Origin: Nitrospira sp.
GTDB taxonomy: Bacteria; Nitrospirota; Nitrospiria; Nitrospirales; Nitrospiraceae
Length of the DNA: 64,000 bases
Direction of reading: 5' to 3'
Assembly (NCBI GenBank): GCA_030123625.1
Contig: CP126121.1
Coordinates: forward strand, 1,714,179-1,778,178
Position 1 is the first letter of the stretch, and every line of letters starts with the position of its first letter. The position numbers and the translations under genes were made by a program. Positions 9,915-18,654 of the stretch are shown here, in pieces. The notes under the pieces were generated by a model. It did no database searches. It had not been told where the DNA came from and saw only the letters and a program-made list of their open reading frames with translations.

Positions 9915-10030
9915 AAGCTACTCGCCTGGGACTATCATCTGATCGTAGCTGATAAACCAACCACTTCCGTTTTCATAATTTATTCATGAGTGTCCGCCTC
10001 TGATCCAGCGTCGTGCCTGAAACCCAATTC

Positions 10031-10342
10031 TTACGAATCACACCCTCCCCATTTGGGGAGCCCACAGTACACACAGTACCTGGCATGAATGTTGGTGTAC
10101 CACCATCTGCTACAATACTCGTCACCGCATCGTGGGCATAGCCAGGCTTGTACATACTGCTTGCTGAATACACAGGCCAGGAACCATGAAATGCCTACTA
10201 CATAAACCGGAGTGTCTGAATCAAAAAGCCAGGCAAGCGAAAGGCCAAGAATGCTCGCACCGGGAACATAAGTGAGCCATACGATCCAGAGAATCCCGAT
10301 CCTCCTCTTATAATCATCCCATTGTTCTTTGTAAGTCTGCAT
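10031..10342 (-). CDS. Small membrane protein with C-terminal zinc ribbon
   Basis: About 103 residues from the ATG at 10342. A basic, aromatic N terminus (QTYKEQWDDYKRR) leads into two membrane segments (GILWIVWLTYVPGASILG and YVVGISWFLACVFS). A compact zinc-ribbon-like C terminus follows with CPRCGDEYC and CVYCG. A TTG at 10387 could extend the N terminus by 15 residues. I do not recognise a named family; proteins of this plan are usually annotated as hypothetical. It is transcribed away from the hicBA pair. Confidence 0.6.
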   Translation of the reverse strand: MQTYKEQWDDYKRRIGILWIVWLTYVPGASILGLSLAWLFDSDTPVYVVGISWFLACVFSKQYVQAWLCPRCGDEYCSRWWYTNIHARYCVYCGLPKWGGCDS

Positions 10343-10621
10343 GCTGTAAAGGTTCTCGCGCAGAATGGGTGTATACGGTGTATACAATTAAGGTTGCGGC
10401 TGGCAACAGACCATCTCTAGCTTATCTCAACCCAGTTCCACGATCCCCGCTTGAATTGTATGCGATTTAAGCAAGATGACAAGCCAAGACGATGTGCCTG
10501 ACGGAAGGCCTATTACCCACAGTTCACCATGAATTATTGACTCTTCTCGACTTTGCACCGAACCATCACGTAAGATGACCCCAAAAGAAGAAGTCACTGT
10601 TTTTTGCGAAAGAGTGTCACG

Positions 10622-10852
10622 ATGGAACGGATCGTCAATCTACACATCGAAAAGCTTCCTGAAGGTATGTACCTCGCGACATCGGATGCCATACAAGGTC
10701 TCGTGGCGCAGGGGCGGACGATTCAAGAAACGATCGACATCGCTCGTGATGTCGCTAAGAAAATCCTTGAAGCCAAACTCGAACGTGATGGAGATTCCTC
10801 GCTCCCACCTGCCTGCGATGAATTCGATTACCCCCTCATCGTCAATGCCTGA
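10622..10852 (+). CDS. hicB: HicB-family antitoxin (first hicBA pair)
   Basis: A 76-residue protein matching the short HicB-like/DUF1902 antitoxins. It has a partial RNase-H-like fold with the pattern YLATSDAIQGLVAQGRT followed by a helix (IQETIDIARDVAKKIL). It should bind and neutralise the toxin encoded immediately downstream, whose ATG shares one base with this gene's TGA. ATG 10622 is chosen; an in-frame GTG/ATG six codons earlier adds only unstructured residues. The antitoxin precedes the toxin, the reverse of the classical hicAB order but common in this subfamily. Confidence 0.85.
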   Translation: MERIVNLHIEKLPEGMYLATSDAIQGLVAQGRTIQETIDIARDVAKKILEAKLERDGDSSLPPACDEFDYPLIVNA

Positions 10853-11079
10853 TGGGACGATTGGCTGGGTTCCGATACCGTGAGATCATTCAACGATTGA
10901 AAAGCCTTGGGTTTCAGTTTGACCGACAGGCTGCCGGTAGTCATGAAATCTGGTTCAACCCTTCCACTCGCAGGTACACGACCATTCCCAATCATCCGGG
11001 CGACATGCCCGAAGGCACCCTCCGCGCCATCTTAAAACAGGCTGGAGTAGTTCCAGAGCGATTTCTTGAAGCAAAATAG
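10852..11079 (+). CDS. hicA: HicA-family toxin (first hicBA pair)
   Basis: A 75-residue HicA/YcfA-like mRNA interferase with a double-stranded-RNA-binding-like fold. It has the helix YREIIQRLKSLGF, then the catalytic-histidine motif AAGSHEIWF (His31) and the strand RRYTTIPNHPGDMPEGTL ending in the helix LRAILKQAGV. Translation is coupled to hicB through a one-base TGATG overlap. The motif residues are intact, so the toxin is likely active. No mobile-element genes flank the pair. Confidence 0.9.
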   Translation: MGRLAGFRYREIIQRLKSLGFQFDRQAAGSHEIWFNPSTRRYTTIPNHPGDMPEGTLRAILKQAGVVPERFLEAK

Positions 11080-11150
11080 TAAAAACCTGTTTGGAAATTC
11101 CATCATTTGAAGTCAGGTTAGCCGGCTCGCGATGCGGCTCGTGGCTTGGT

Positions 11151-11990
11151 CTACTTCTGAACCCACTCAATCACGGCAATCTCAGGCCGGCAGTTCAAAC
11201 GAAACGGAAGAAAGGACCAACCTATCCCTCGGTTGACGTACAACCTGTGCCGGCCCGATTTGTGCCAGCCCGCCACGCGACCATTACATCCAGGAGGAAG
11301 CCAGAAGGTGGGAATTCCCGGCACTCTCCACTGTCCGCCGTGACTGTGCCCGCAAAGAATCAAGTCAATGGCATGATGGTCTTCCACATAGTCGAGAATG
11401 TTGGGGGCATGGGCCAGAAGCAACGTAAAGCGTGAGTCGGCGCGAGGCGGCACACATCGAAGATCCGCACGATGAAGCGAGGGATCATCGACGCCGACGA
11501 TTGCGAGTTCTCCTTTTTCCGCTGAAACGATGACACGTTGGTTCACCAGCAGCGTGATCTTGTGCCGATCGGCAAGTTCGGAAAATTGTGACACAGGTAC
11601 TCCGCTATAATGGTCGTGATTGCCCAATGTCACGTACAGGGGTGCAATGGCGCGCAGCTGTTCTAGGAATCGAAAGAGATGCGGCAGACCTTCCGGTACG
11701 TTGAGCAGATCACCCGTGATGAAAATCCAGTCCGGACGAAGATTCTCCACGTTCTGTACAATGCGATTGTGACGCGGACAATATCGGTCAATATGCAGAT
11801 CAGTTATATGGACGGCACGTCGACCAGCGAGCACACCATGCACTTGAGTGTGGCGCGTCAGCTCATGGTCAGAAAGACCGAATTCCCAGTCTGGGACTAG
11901 GCTGAACAGCCGGTAGAGGGGATGGCCTAGGCAGTGTCCGATGAAGGCGCGTACGCGATCAGGCCATGACGACATACGCCGCGTGCTCAT
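11151..11990 (-). CDS. Metallophosphoesterase, YaeI-like
   Basis: A 279-residue calcineurin-like phosphoesterase. All dimetal-site motifs are in order: ITDLHIDRYCPRHN (DxH), FITGDLL (GD), LGNHDHYSG (GNHD), LLAHAPNI (H) and LCGHSHGGQW (GHxH). The arrangement resembles the YaeI/YkuE group of membrane-associated phosphodiesterases that act on lipid-linked substrates, although the N terminus here has only a short hydrophobic stretch (FIGHCLGHPLYRLFSLVP). ATG 11990 is used. The gene stands alone on this strand, divergent from truD. Confidence 0.9.
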   Translation of the reverse strand: MSTRRMSSWPDRVRAFIGHCLGHPLYRLFSLVPDWEFGLSDHELTRHTQVHGVLAGRRAVHITDLHIDRYCPRHNRIVQNVENLRPDWIFITGDLLNVPEGLPHLFRFLEQLRAIAPLYVTLGNHDHYSGVPVSQFSELADRHKITLLVNQRVIVSAEKGELAIVGVDDPSLHRADLRCVPPRADSRFTLLLAHAPNILDYVEDHHAIDLILCGHSHGGQWRVPGIPTFWLPPGCNGRVAGWHKSGRHRLYVNRGIGWSFLPFRLNCRPEIAVIEWVQK

Positions 11991-12113
11991 TTCCCACTTG
12001 TGATTGGCCTAATCGCTCCCACATGGACTAGAAAAGTATATCATGGTCATTCTTCCCGACGGATTTGACGATAGAATTCAGCAGCGAGCGGTTCTTTCAC
12101 CGCGCAGGGGCAT

Positions 12114-13160
12114 GTGATGCAAGCAATTGAACCCTTTCTCACAAGCAACCTTCCCGGTATCGGTGGACAAATCCGCACCACGCCCGAAGACTTTCAAGTC
12201 GAAGAACGGCCGCTTTATCTCCCATGCGGGGAAGGGGAACATGTCTATGTCACGATTACGAAGCGTAACCTTTCCACACCGGATCTCGTCCGCCGGCTCT
12301 CGTCATCATTGAGAATCAAGGCACAGTCAATCGGTGTCGCGGGACTCAAGGACGCACGAGCGGTCACCACACAAATGGTATCCCTACAAGGAGTCGCACC
12401 AGATCAGATTTCCGGCTTGAAGATTGATGACAGACTCCTGAGCCTGCGGATACTCGGCCGCCATCGCAATCGGTTACGAACCGGCCATCACTCCGGCAAT
12501 CGCTTCCGCTTAGTCATCCGCGATGTCGCCGATCACGCAGCTGAAACCGTGCCGGCCGTCCTTCGACAGCTCAGCACGCGCGGCGTGCCGAACTATTTCG
12601 GACCACAGCGGCAAGGGAAGGACGGTGACAACCATCGCATCGGCGCGATATTGCTGCATGATACGCGGCGGCGTGAAAAAATGAGTCGGGCCACCCGCAT
12701 TTGGTATCTCAACGCCTATCAATCATTCCTGTTCAATCGGATACTCGCACGTAGAATCGACCGTCTCGACAAGGTTATCGCCGGAGATTGGGCCATGAAG
12801 TCGGACAATGGCGCCTGTTTTCAAGTCGAGGATGCCGAGAAAGAACAATCGCGAGCGGATCGTTTCGAAATCAGCCCGACAGGCATCCTCTTTGGTTCGC
12901 GGGTATCCTGGGCAAACGGCGAGCCCGGTCGAATCGAGGAGGCGGTCATTACAGAAGCAGGGGCAACGAAGGATAATCTTGTCGCAGCCGCCAAGGCTTG
13001 CGGATTCCGTGGCGAGCGGAGAGCGCTTCGCATTCCCCTCGCTGAACTTGAATGGTCGCTACACGGCTCCATCCTTGTCCTGTCCTTTAGTCTCCCCCCC
13101 GGCGCCTACGCCACAAGCGTACTCCGAGAACTGATGAAAGCATCCTCCCCGAACTCTTAG
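12114..13160 (+). CDS. truD: tRNA pseudouridine(13) synthase TruD
   Basis: A 348-residue TruD enzyme that isomerises U13 in tRNA. The catalytic aspartate lies in GVAGLKDARAVT (Asp80 counted from the GTG, 79 from the ATG at 12117). The downstream family blocks RHRNRLRTGHHSGNRF, VPNYFGPQRQG and WYLNAYQSFLFN are all present, as is the TruD-specific insertion domain between them. The length is normal for the family. The gene sits 68 bases upstream of the arginine-catabolism pair but has no evident functional link to it. Confidence 0.96.
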   Translation: MMQAIEPFLTSNLPGIGGQIRTTPEDFQVEERPLYLPCGEGEHVYVTITKRNLSTPDLVRRLSSSLRIKAQSIGVAGLKDARAVTTQMVSLQGVAPDQISGLKIDDRLLSLRILGRHRNRLRTGHHSGNRFRLVIRDVADHAAETVPAVLRQLSTRGVPNYFGPQRQGKDGDNHRIGAILLHDTRRREKMSRATRIWYLNAYQSFLFNRILARRIDRLDKVIAGDWAMKSDNGACFQVEDAEKEQSRADRFEISPTGILFGSRVSWANGEPGRIEEAVITEAGATKDNLVAAAKACGFRGERRALRIPLAELEWSLHGSILVLSFSLPPGAYATSVLRELMKASSPNS

Positions 13161-13228
13161 TTCCTCTCACTTTCTTTCCCTCCCCGCCACAGGTGGTAAA
13201 ATATGATCACATTCAGTGAGCGCCGACG

Positions 13229-14473
13229 ATGAATCACTACCAAGAAAGCGTGTACCTTCAAGGGCACATCATCGACTCTCTCATGCTCGCCAAGGTGCTC
13301 GATCTCATCCTGATGATGGGGGGAACCTTCGACCTGGAGGACGTCTACATCGGCAAGACCAGGGAGGAAGCATCTCATGTCCGTATTCGGATCCGAACCG
13401 TCTCAAGAACGCTTTTGGACGACATTCTAAGGGCGATTCAACCTCACGGCGCCTCGATCGAACGTGAAGCAGACTGCCGAATCGACCATGCACCTGCCGA
13501 CGGGGTGTTACCGGATGATTTCTACGCCACGACCCATCTTCCCACCCAGATCCGGCTCAACGGCCGATGGTTGGACGTGGACAGGATCGAGATGGACCTG
13601 GCCATCGTGGTGAATGAGCAGGGTTCAGTTGCACATGCCGTTCCCATGGGCGAAGTCCGTCGAGGAAATCGAATCGTAGTCGGCCGAGAAGGGGTGCGTA
13701 TCATTCCCCTGCAGCGTCCGCACGAACGAGATGTCTTCGGATTCATGGAGTCTCAGGTCTCGGCAGAACGGCCCCATGGCCATATCATCGCGGACATCGC
13801 AACTCGGATGCGTCAATTGAGAGAGCGGCATAGGCAAGACCAGGCCGATTCACACGTCTTGCTGGCCGGTGGACCAGCCATCATCCATGCCGGTGGGCGA
13901 GAGGCACTGACCTGGCTGATCGAACAGGGATTTATTCATATCCTGTTTTGCGGGAATGCCTTGGCGGCACATGACATGGAAGCCGATCTGTTCGGCACGT
14001 CGCTCGGCTATGGGCTCACAGCCGGACGCGCAGTCCCGCACGGCCATGAGCACCATTTGCGGACCATCAACCGAATTCGGGGCGTCGGCAGTATTGAGGC
14101 GGCGGTCACATCGGGAATAATCAAGCAGGGAATCATGGCGGCTTGTATACGGCAAGGCGTGCCGGTGGTCATGTCCGGCACGATTCGCGATGACGGCCCC
14201 TTGCCCGGGGTGATCACGGATTCCGTTCTGGCACAACGTGCGATGCGGGCCTTGATTCCCGGCGTCGGACTCGCTCTTCTCGTCGCCTCGACGTTGCATT
14301 CCGTGGCGACGGGTAATCTTCTGCCGGCAACCGTTCCCACGGTCTGTGTAGACGTCAATCCATCGGTCCCCACCAAGCTGGCCGACCGCGGAAGCTTTCA
14401 GGCGGTCGGCCTCGTCATGGATGCGGCCTCGTTTCTTTCGGAACTCGCGAGGGTGTTGGGGAGGGCGACATGA
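13229..14473 (+). CDS. LOR/SDH-type ornithine cyclodeaminase (TIGR00300 family; C-terminal half of AgrE-like enzyme)
   Basis: A 414-residue protein of the TIGR00300 / LOR-SDH family. Residues 1-100 carry the LOR/SDH conserved domain (YQESVYLQGHIIDSLMLAKV, then VRIRIRTVS). The C-terminal half is the nucleotide-binding part (VLLAGGPAIIHAGGREALTW; DLFGTSLGYGLTAGRAVPHG). In cyanobacterial AgrE the same domain follows an arginine dihydrolase domain and converts ornithine to proline plus ammonia. Here it is a separate gene whose stop overlaps the start of the dihydrolase gene by four bases (ATGA), so translation is coupled. ATG 13229 is used; an ATG at 13201 is in another frame. Function is inferred from family and from the partner. 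Confidence 0.85.
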   Translation: MNHYQESVYLQGHIIDSLMLAKVLDLILMMGGTFDLEDVYIGKTREEASHVRIRIRTVSRTLLDDILRAIQPHGASIEREADCRIDHAPADGVLPDDFYATTHLPTQIRLNGRWLDVDRIEMDLAIVVNEQGSVAHAVPMGEVRRGNRIVVGREGVRIIPLQRPHERDVFGFMESQVSAERPHGHIIADIATRMRQLRERHRQDQADSHVLLAGGPAIIHAGGREALTWLIEQGFIHILFCGNALAAHDMEADLFGTSLGYGLTAGRAVPHGHEHHLRTINRIRGVGSIEAAVTSGIIKQGIMAACIRQGVPVVMSGTIRDDGPLPGVITDSVLAQRAMRALIPGVGLALLVASTLHSVATGNLLPATVPTVCVDVNPSVPTKLADRGSFQAVGLVMDAASFLSELARVLGRAT

Positions 14474-15270
14474 GCCGCATCCTTGTCTGTCCGCCGGATT
14501 TTTTCGGAGTTGAGTATGAGATCAATCCCTGGATGCGACTTGCCAATCGCGTGGATCATGGACGGGCGGTGCGACAGTGGCATGAATTGACACGCGTGCT
14601 TGAACAAGACCTTGGCGTCATTCTCGAACGAATGACTCCCATTCCGGGGTTGCCCGATCTCGTATTTACGGCCAATGCCGGCATCGTGGTCGGACGAACC
14701 GCCGTCGTGAGTCGCTTCCGGTATCCTGAACGGCAACGAGAAGAAGTTCACTTTGAGAATTGGTTTCGGAAGCATGGCTATGAGGTGATGACGCTAGAAG
14801 CAGGCCTTCATTTTGAAGGCGCGGGAGATTTCCTGGGCTTCCCGGAATATTGGTTCGGCGGATATCGACAGCGATCGGATATCCGCGTCTTCCCGATTCT
14901 CAGTGAGCGTTTTCACCGAGAAATTATTCCGCTCGAACTCGTCGATAGCCGCTTCTATCATCTGGATACTTGCTTCTGCCCCTTGAGCGGCGGCGAGCTT
15001 CTGTATTTCCCCGCTGCATTTGATAGCTATGGCAGGACAGCGATCGCAGAACGTGTTCCGGACAAACTGCGCCTCGCCGTCCCGGAAGATGAAGCCTTGA
15101 AATTCGCCTGCAATGCCGTCTGCGTCGAGAAACACGTCGTCCTCCCTGCCGAATGCCCCGCGACTCAGGCTTGGCTTCGCATAAGAGGGTATGAAACCCA
15201 CCCGGTTCAGCTCGATGAGTTTATGAGGTCGGGCGGCTCGGCTAAATGCCTCACGCTGATGCTGGATTGA
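14470..15270 (+). CDS. Arginine dihydrolase / amidinotransferase-family protein (N-terminal half of AgrE/ArgZ-like enzyme)
   Basis: A 266-residue guanidino-modifying enzyme. Catalytic residues of the fold are visible: Glu116 in HFEGAGDFL, His164 in FYHLDTCFCPL and Cys260 in GGSAKCLTL near the C terminus. Asn69 in VFTANAG sits where the cyanobacterial arginine dihydrolases ArgZ/AgrE have the asparagine reported to favour hydrolysis of arginine to ornithine, CO2 and two ammonia. Plain arginine deiminases and dimethylargininases differ there. The length equals the N-terminal half of AgrE. Together with the overlapping upstream gene it should give arginine to ornithine to proline with release of ammonia. 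Confidence 0.85.
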   Translation: MSRILVCPPDFFGVEYEINPWMRLANRVDHGRAVRQWHELTRVLEQDLGVILERMTPIPGLPDLVFTANAGIVVGRTAVVSRFRYPERQREEVHFENWFRKHGYEVMTLEAGLHFEGAGDFLGFPEYWFGGYRQRSDIRVFPILSERFHREIIPLELVDSRFYHLDTCFCPLSGGELLYFPAAFDSYGRTAIAERVPDKLRLAVPEDEALKFACNAVCVEKHVVLPAECPATQAWLRIRGYETHPVQLDEFMRSGGSAKCLTLMLD

Positions 15271-15361
15271 GAGAATCATTGGTCAACGGTCATTGGTCGC
15301 TGTCCAGGGAGCGGGCGGAATGGCTCTTACCTAAGACCCATGACGAACGGCTATCGACCGC

Positions 15362-15721
15362 TCATTTTTTTCTGAACAAAAACGCGCCGTACAGGCCGGC
15401 AATCGCAATCGTGACAAGTTCAATCGTCAGAAGCATGCGGCTCACGACGGCTTCTGGAGCGGGAGGAGAAAGAATGAAATACATGCCGAGAAACTCAGGT
15501 GTTTGAGTCGGCGGAGTTTCCCATGGAGGAAAGAGCACGGCCAGAATCAGGACCACGACCATTCCGTAGAGCACCGTGAGATTGAGTTGGTCCGGTGTCG
15601 CGTCAGTATGATGTTGAGAAGTCAACGGACTATCCGGTAAACCGTCGAGCCGCCGACCGCATTGGATACAGAAGCGGTTGATCTCCGGTTGTGACCGGCT
15701 ACAGGCGGGACAGACTTGCAT
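15362..15721 (-). CDS. Zinc-ribbon membrane protein, hypothetical
   Basis: About 119 residues from ATG 15721, which has an AGGGA ribosome-binding site ten bases upstream; an ATG at 15745 would add eight residues. The N terminus is a four-cysteine zinc ribbon (CPAC, 13 residues, CIQCG). A polar linker follows, then two membrane segments (LTVLYGMVVVLILAVLF and ELVTIAIAGLYGAFLF). The C terminus is RKK. The family is not recognised. Its plan, zinc ribbon plus two membrane spans, mirrors the protein at 10031-10342 but in the opposite order. Confidence 0.6.
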   Translation of the reverse strand: MQVCPACSRSQPEINRFCIQCGRRLDGLPDSPLTSQHHTDATPDQLNLTVLYGMVVVLILAVLFPPWETPPTQTPEFLGMYFILSPPAPEAVVSRMLLTIELVTIAIAGLYGAFLFRKK

Positions 15722-15867
15722 CCTTGCGCATTCCCTGTATGCCATACATACATGAAAATGTCCTAAAGATGCTAGAGGGAAGGATCACGTCAGATGCGCT
15801 CACATGGTGCGCTCTCCGTCATGGGTGAACTGACATTGAGAAACTGAGATGAATGGCTTCCAATTCG

Positions 15868-15898
15868 TTGACAGGCGCTCGATAGCTCCTTATATAAT
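15868..15898 (+). promoter_or_regulatory. Sigma-70 promoter for gpsA-larB
   Basis: A perfect -35 box TTGACA (15868-15873) is followed after 17 bases by TATATA and after 19 bases by TATAAT (15893-15898). It points toward gpsA, giving a leader of roughly 120-150 bases. This is the clearest housekeeping-type promoter in the window. Confidence 0.6.
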
Positions 15899-15945
15899 CC
15901 GCCGTCCTGAATGGATGGGTGATGCTTCGCCATGAGGCTTGGCCC

Positions 15946-16038
15946 ACATTATTCATGAGCGCTTCTGCTGCAATCGCCTCTTCGCCGTTGCGACAAGCCT
16001 GGCCGCGCAATTTCGCGACGTATCGTCATGAATAATGT
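15946..16038 (+). repeat. 13-bp inverted repeat in the gpsA leader
   Basis: ACATTATTCATGA at 15946-15958 is an exact reverse complement of TCATGAATAATGT at 16026-16038, with a 67-base GC-rich loop. It lies between the sigma-70 promoter and gpsA and contains the ATG at 16028. In the transcript it could form a long-loop stem that hides that codon. Function unknown. Confidence 0.55.
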
Positions 16039-16051
16039 AGGTTCATCGCTT

Positions 16052-17074
16052 ATGTCGACCACGATCAACAAGATCGGCGTTATTGGAGCCGGAGCATGGG
16101 GCACAGCTCTGGCAAAACACCTGGCCGAGAAGGGGCTGGAGGTTCGTCTCTGGGCCTACGAGCCCCATGTCGTCAACGCTATCAATACCTCTCATGAAAA
16201 TCCGGTCTTCCTCAAAGACGTCCTTCTTCCTCGAAGTTTGACGGCTACCTCCTCACTCGTAGAGGCCGTCACGAACCGCGATGGAGTTCTGTTTGCCGTT
16301 CCTTCGCACCTCACTCGATCCCTGTTGCATCAGTTGGCACCCTGCCTTTCCGGTCCCCTGCCGTTCGTGTGTGCAACCAAAGGCATTGAGGAAAACACGG
16401 CCAAGCTGATGACCCAGGTCATGGAGGACGAGTTGCCGCCGTTCGTGCATCGCTCCTTTATGGTGCTTTCAGGACCGAGCTTTGCGTCGGAACTCAGCGC
16501 AGGCCTCCCCACGGCCGTATGTCTGGCCGGGTCCGATGAGCAATTGGTGAGGCAGTTTCAACGCGCGTTGATGACGCCCGTATTTCGGGTATACGCGGAC
16601 ACAGATGTCATCGGCGTTCAACTCGGCGGGGCCCTCAAGAATGTGATGGCGCTGGCCGCCGGTGTAATCGACGGTCTGGACCTCGGACTCAATGCCCGTG
16701 CGGCGCTCATTACTCGCGGCCTGGCTGAAAGCATCCGACTGGGCGTGGCAATGGGAGCTGATTCTCGCACGTTCTATGGACTTTCCGGGGTCGGCGATCT
16801 GGTACTGACCTGTACGGGCACACTCAGCCGGAACCATTGGGTAGGAGTTCGGCTCGGCAAGGGAGAAAAGCTGAAGACGATATTGGCCGGAATGCAGGCT
16901 GTCGCAGAAGGTGTTCGGACGAGTCGTGCGGCCCTCACGTTGGCCCGCCGCTATCGGATCGATATGCCGATCATTCAGGAAATCAACGCCGTCCTCTATG
17001 ACGATAAATCCTGTCGAAAAGCCGTCAGTGATTTGATGGAACGGGATGCGAAACCGGAGAAGGGATGGGCATGA
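16052..17074 (+). CDS. gpsA: Glycerol-3-phosphate dehydrogenase [NAD(P)+]
   Basis: Reduces dihydroxyacetone phosphate to sn-glycerol 3-phosphate for phospholipid synthesis in the cytoplasm. The N-terminal Rossmann motif GVIGAGAWGTALAKHL, the block FVCATKGIE and the substrate-binding lysine region LKNVMALAAGVIDGLDLG are all present. About 340 residues is normal for GpsA. I prefer the ATG at 16052 (MSTTINKIG) over the ATG at 16028, because 16028 lies inside the leader inverted repeat and adds residues not typical of the family; neither has a strong ribosome-binding site. It overlaps larB by four bases. Confidence 0.95.
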   Translation: MSTTINKIGVIGAGAWGTALAKHLAEKGLEVRLWAYEPHVVNAINTSHENPVFLKDVLLPRSLTATSSLVEAVTNRDGVLFAVPSHLTRSLLHQLAPCLSGPLPFVCATKGIEENTAKLMTQVMEDELPPFVHRSFMVLSGPSFASELSAGLPTAVCLAGSDEQLVRQFQRALMTPVFRVYADTDVIGVQLGGALKNVMALAAGVIDGLDLGLNARAALITRGLAESIRLGVAMGADSRTFYGLSGVGDLVLTCTGTLSRNHWVGVRLGKGEKLKTILAGMQAVAEGVRTSRAALTLARRYRIDMPIIQEINAVLYDDKSCRKAVSDLMERDAKPEKGWA

Positions 17075-17859
17075 ATCCGGAAGGGCTCGAACGGCTGTTA
17101 CAACAGATCCGTCACGGACACGTGACGGTAGAACAGGCGCTTCAGCGCTTACGATCATTGCCTTTCGAGGATCTGGGCTTTGCTTCGCTCGATCATCATC
17201 GATCGTTACGGCAGGGATTCCCCGAGGTGATCTTGTGTGAGGGAAAAACCACGGCGCAGGTCATCGCCATCGCTCGGGCACTCATCAAGAAACAGGGGCC
17301 GTTTCTGGCGACTCGTGCCGACCCATCGGTCGCGCGTGCCATTCGCCGTCTGGATCGGCGAGCGCAGCACTATCCCGATGCGCGTATTGTGGCGATTCGC
17401 CCATCCAGGCAGACACGACACGGACATATACTCGTCGTCACCGCGGGAACTGCGGACCTGCCCGTGGCGGAAGAAGCCCGTGTGACCGCAGAAGTGATGG
17501 GAAGCCATGTCGAGCGGCTGTATGATGTCGGTGTCGCGGGTATTCACCGGTTGCTCGGAAAGAAAGAGCGGCTGTTCGATGCGCGGGTCATCATTGTTGC
17601 GGCCGGTATGGACGGCGTCCTGCCGAGTGTGGTGGGAGGCTTGGTCCACTGCCCCGTCATTGCCGTGCCGACCAGCCGAGGCTATGGCGCGAGTTTCGGA
17701 GGAGTCGCTGCACTGCTGACGATGCTCAATTCCTGCGCGGCCGGTGTGGGAGTGCTGAATATCGACAACGGATTCGGCGCGGCCTGCCTCGCGCATCGGA
17801 TCAATATGTTGGGTTCCGGCCGAGACGAGCGGGAAACGCGCGACAAGCGAGAAAAGTGA
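17071..17859 (+). CDS. larB: Nickel-pincer cofactor biosynthesis protein LarB
   Basis: About 262 residues. LarB carboxylates the pyridinium ring of nicotinic acid adenine dinucleotide, the first step of the nickel-pincer nucleotide cofactor used by lactate racemase and related LarA enzymes. The helical N terminus (LERLLQQIRHGHVTVEQALQRL) and the C-terminal PurE-like carboxylase fold (VVTAGTADLPVAEEA, IIVAAGMDGVLPSVVGGLV, AVPTSRGYGASFGG) are clear. ATG 17071 makes a four-base ATGA overlap with gpsA and has AAGGG at proper spacing; ATG 17065 is an alternative. larC follows within 0.8 kb, but larE and larA are not in the window. Confidence 0.93.
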   Translation: MNPEGLERLLQQIRHGHVTVEQALQRLRSLPFEDLGFASLDHHRSLRQGFPEVILCEGKTTAQVIAIARALIKKQGPFLATRADPSVARAIRRLDRRAQHYPDARIVAIRPSRQTRHGHILVVTAGTADLPVAEEARVTAEVMGSHVERLYDVGVAGIHRLLGKKERLFDARVIIVAAGMDGVLPSVVGGLVHCPVIAVPTSRGYGASFGGVAALLTMLNSCAAGVGVLNIDNGFGAACLAHRINMLGSGRDERETRDKREK

Positions 17860-17925
17860 GAGGCCGAACATGTGACGGCCTCCATCCCACGCAACGCGCG
17901 CCTGTCTTGCACGTCCTGCTGAGTC

Positions 17926-18474
17926 TTATTTCACTTCCAGTATGCCGCGCTTGGGCCAAGCGACCATCACGGTGCGCAACCCCTTTTCGCCGTTTGCCAA
18001 CAACTTGGTCCGCACCTCATACGAATAGGTGCCCACCCCGGCAAGTTGCTTGCGGTGATCCTGCCCGTCCCAAGCAAGCTCGACAGATACCCTCGACCGT
18101 TCCAGTTCCCCGTTTCCCGATGGAATGAGAACAGGCTGCCGATGCGTGAGAAATCGGAGCGAGGTCTTCGAAGGCGAACTAATCAGCGAAGTCACCTCCA
18201 AAATCGCGGATCCATCCATGTCTTTCGGAAGCTGTACCGTGACGGAAAACTGAAGAGGCCCGTTTCCCAGGATATACGGGGTCGGTGCAATGTCCAGGGC
18301 GACGATTTTGAGCTCGGGCTCGGGCCTGGGAACGCGGGAAGATTTTACCTTTGAAAGACTGTCGGCCGGGGAGAACGCGGTCAGGCACCCGCAAAGAGTG
18401 AGAAACACGAGCAGGAGTTTCGCACGATGGAGATTGTTTGAAGTTTTCAACGAAAACACCGAACCAGCTTCCAT
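17926..18474 (-). CDS. Predicted exported lipoprotein, hypothetical
   Basis: A 182-residue protein with a signal peptide (LLLVFLTLCGCLTAFS) ending in a possible lipobox cysteine. The mature part is rich in beta-strand patterns (LQFSVTVQLPKDM, SVELAWDGQD, YSYEVRTKLL) and ends in VAWPKRGILEVK. It resembles an immunoglobulin-like or FlgD-Ig-like extracytoplasmic domain, but I cannot name a family. It is transcribed against larB and larC and sits between them. Confidence 0.6.
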   Translation of the reverse strand: MEAGSVFSLKTSNNLHRAKLLLVFLTLCGCLTAFSPADSLSKVKSSRVPRPEPELKIVALDIAPTPYILGNGPLQFSVTVQLPKDMDGSAILEVTSLISSPSKTSLRFLTHRQPVLIPSGNGELERSRVSVELAWDGQDHRKQLAGVGTYSYEVRTKLLANGEKGLRTVMVAWPKRGILEVK

Positions 18475-18654
18475 GGGTGAGGATGGCGCATTGGCCGCGA
18501 GGCACGGTCAGTGGAACTCAATCGCATTGTTAGGGGGATAACATAGCATCCCCGGGGTGTCAACGAAGTGTCGACAATGAACCAACGATTGCCGTTCGGC
18601 AACACGTTTGGGTAAGATGTCCGGTCTTTTTACGTGGAACGAACGAGGAACTCG

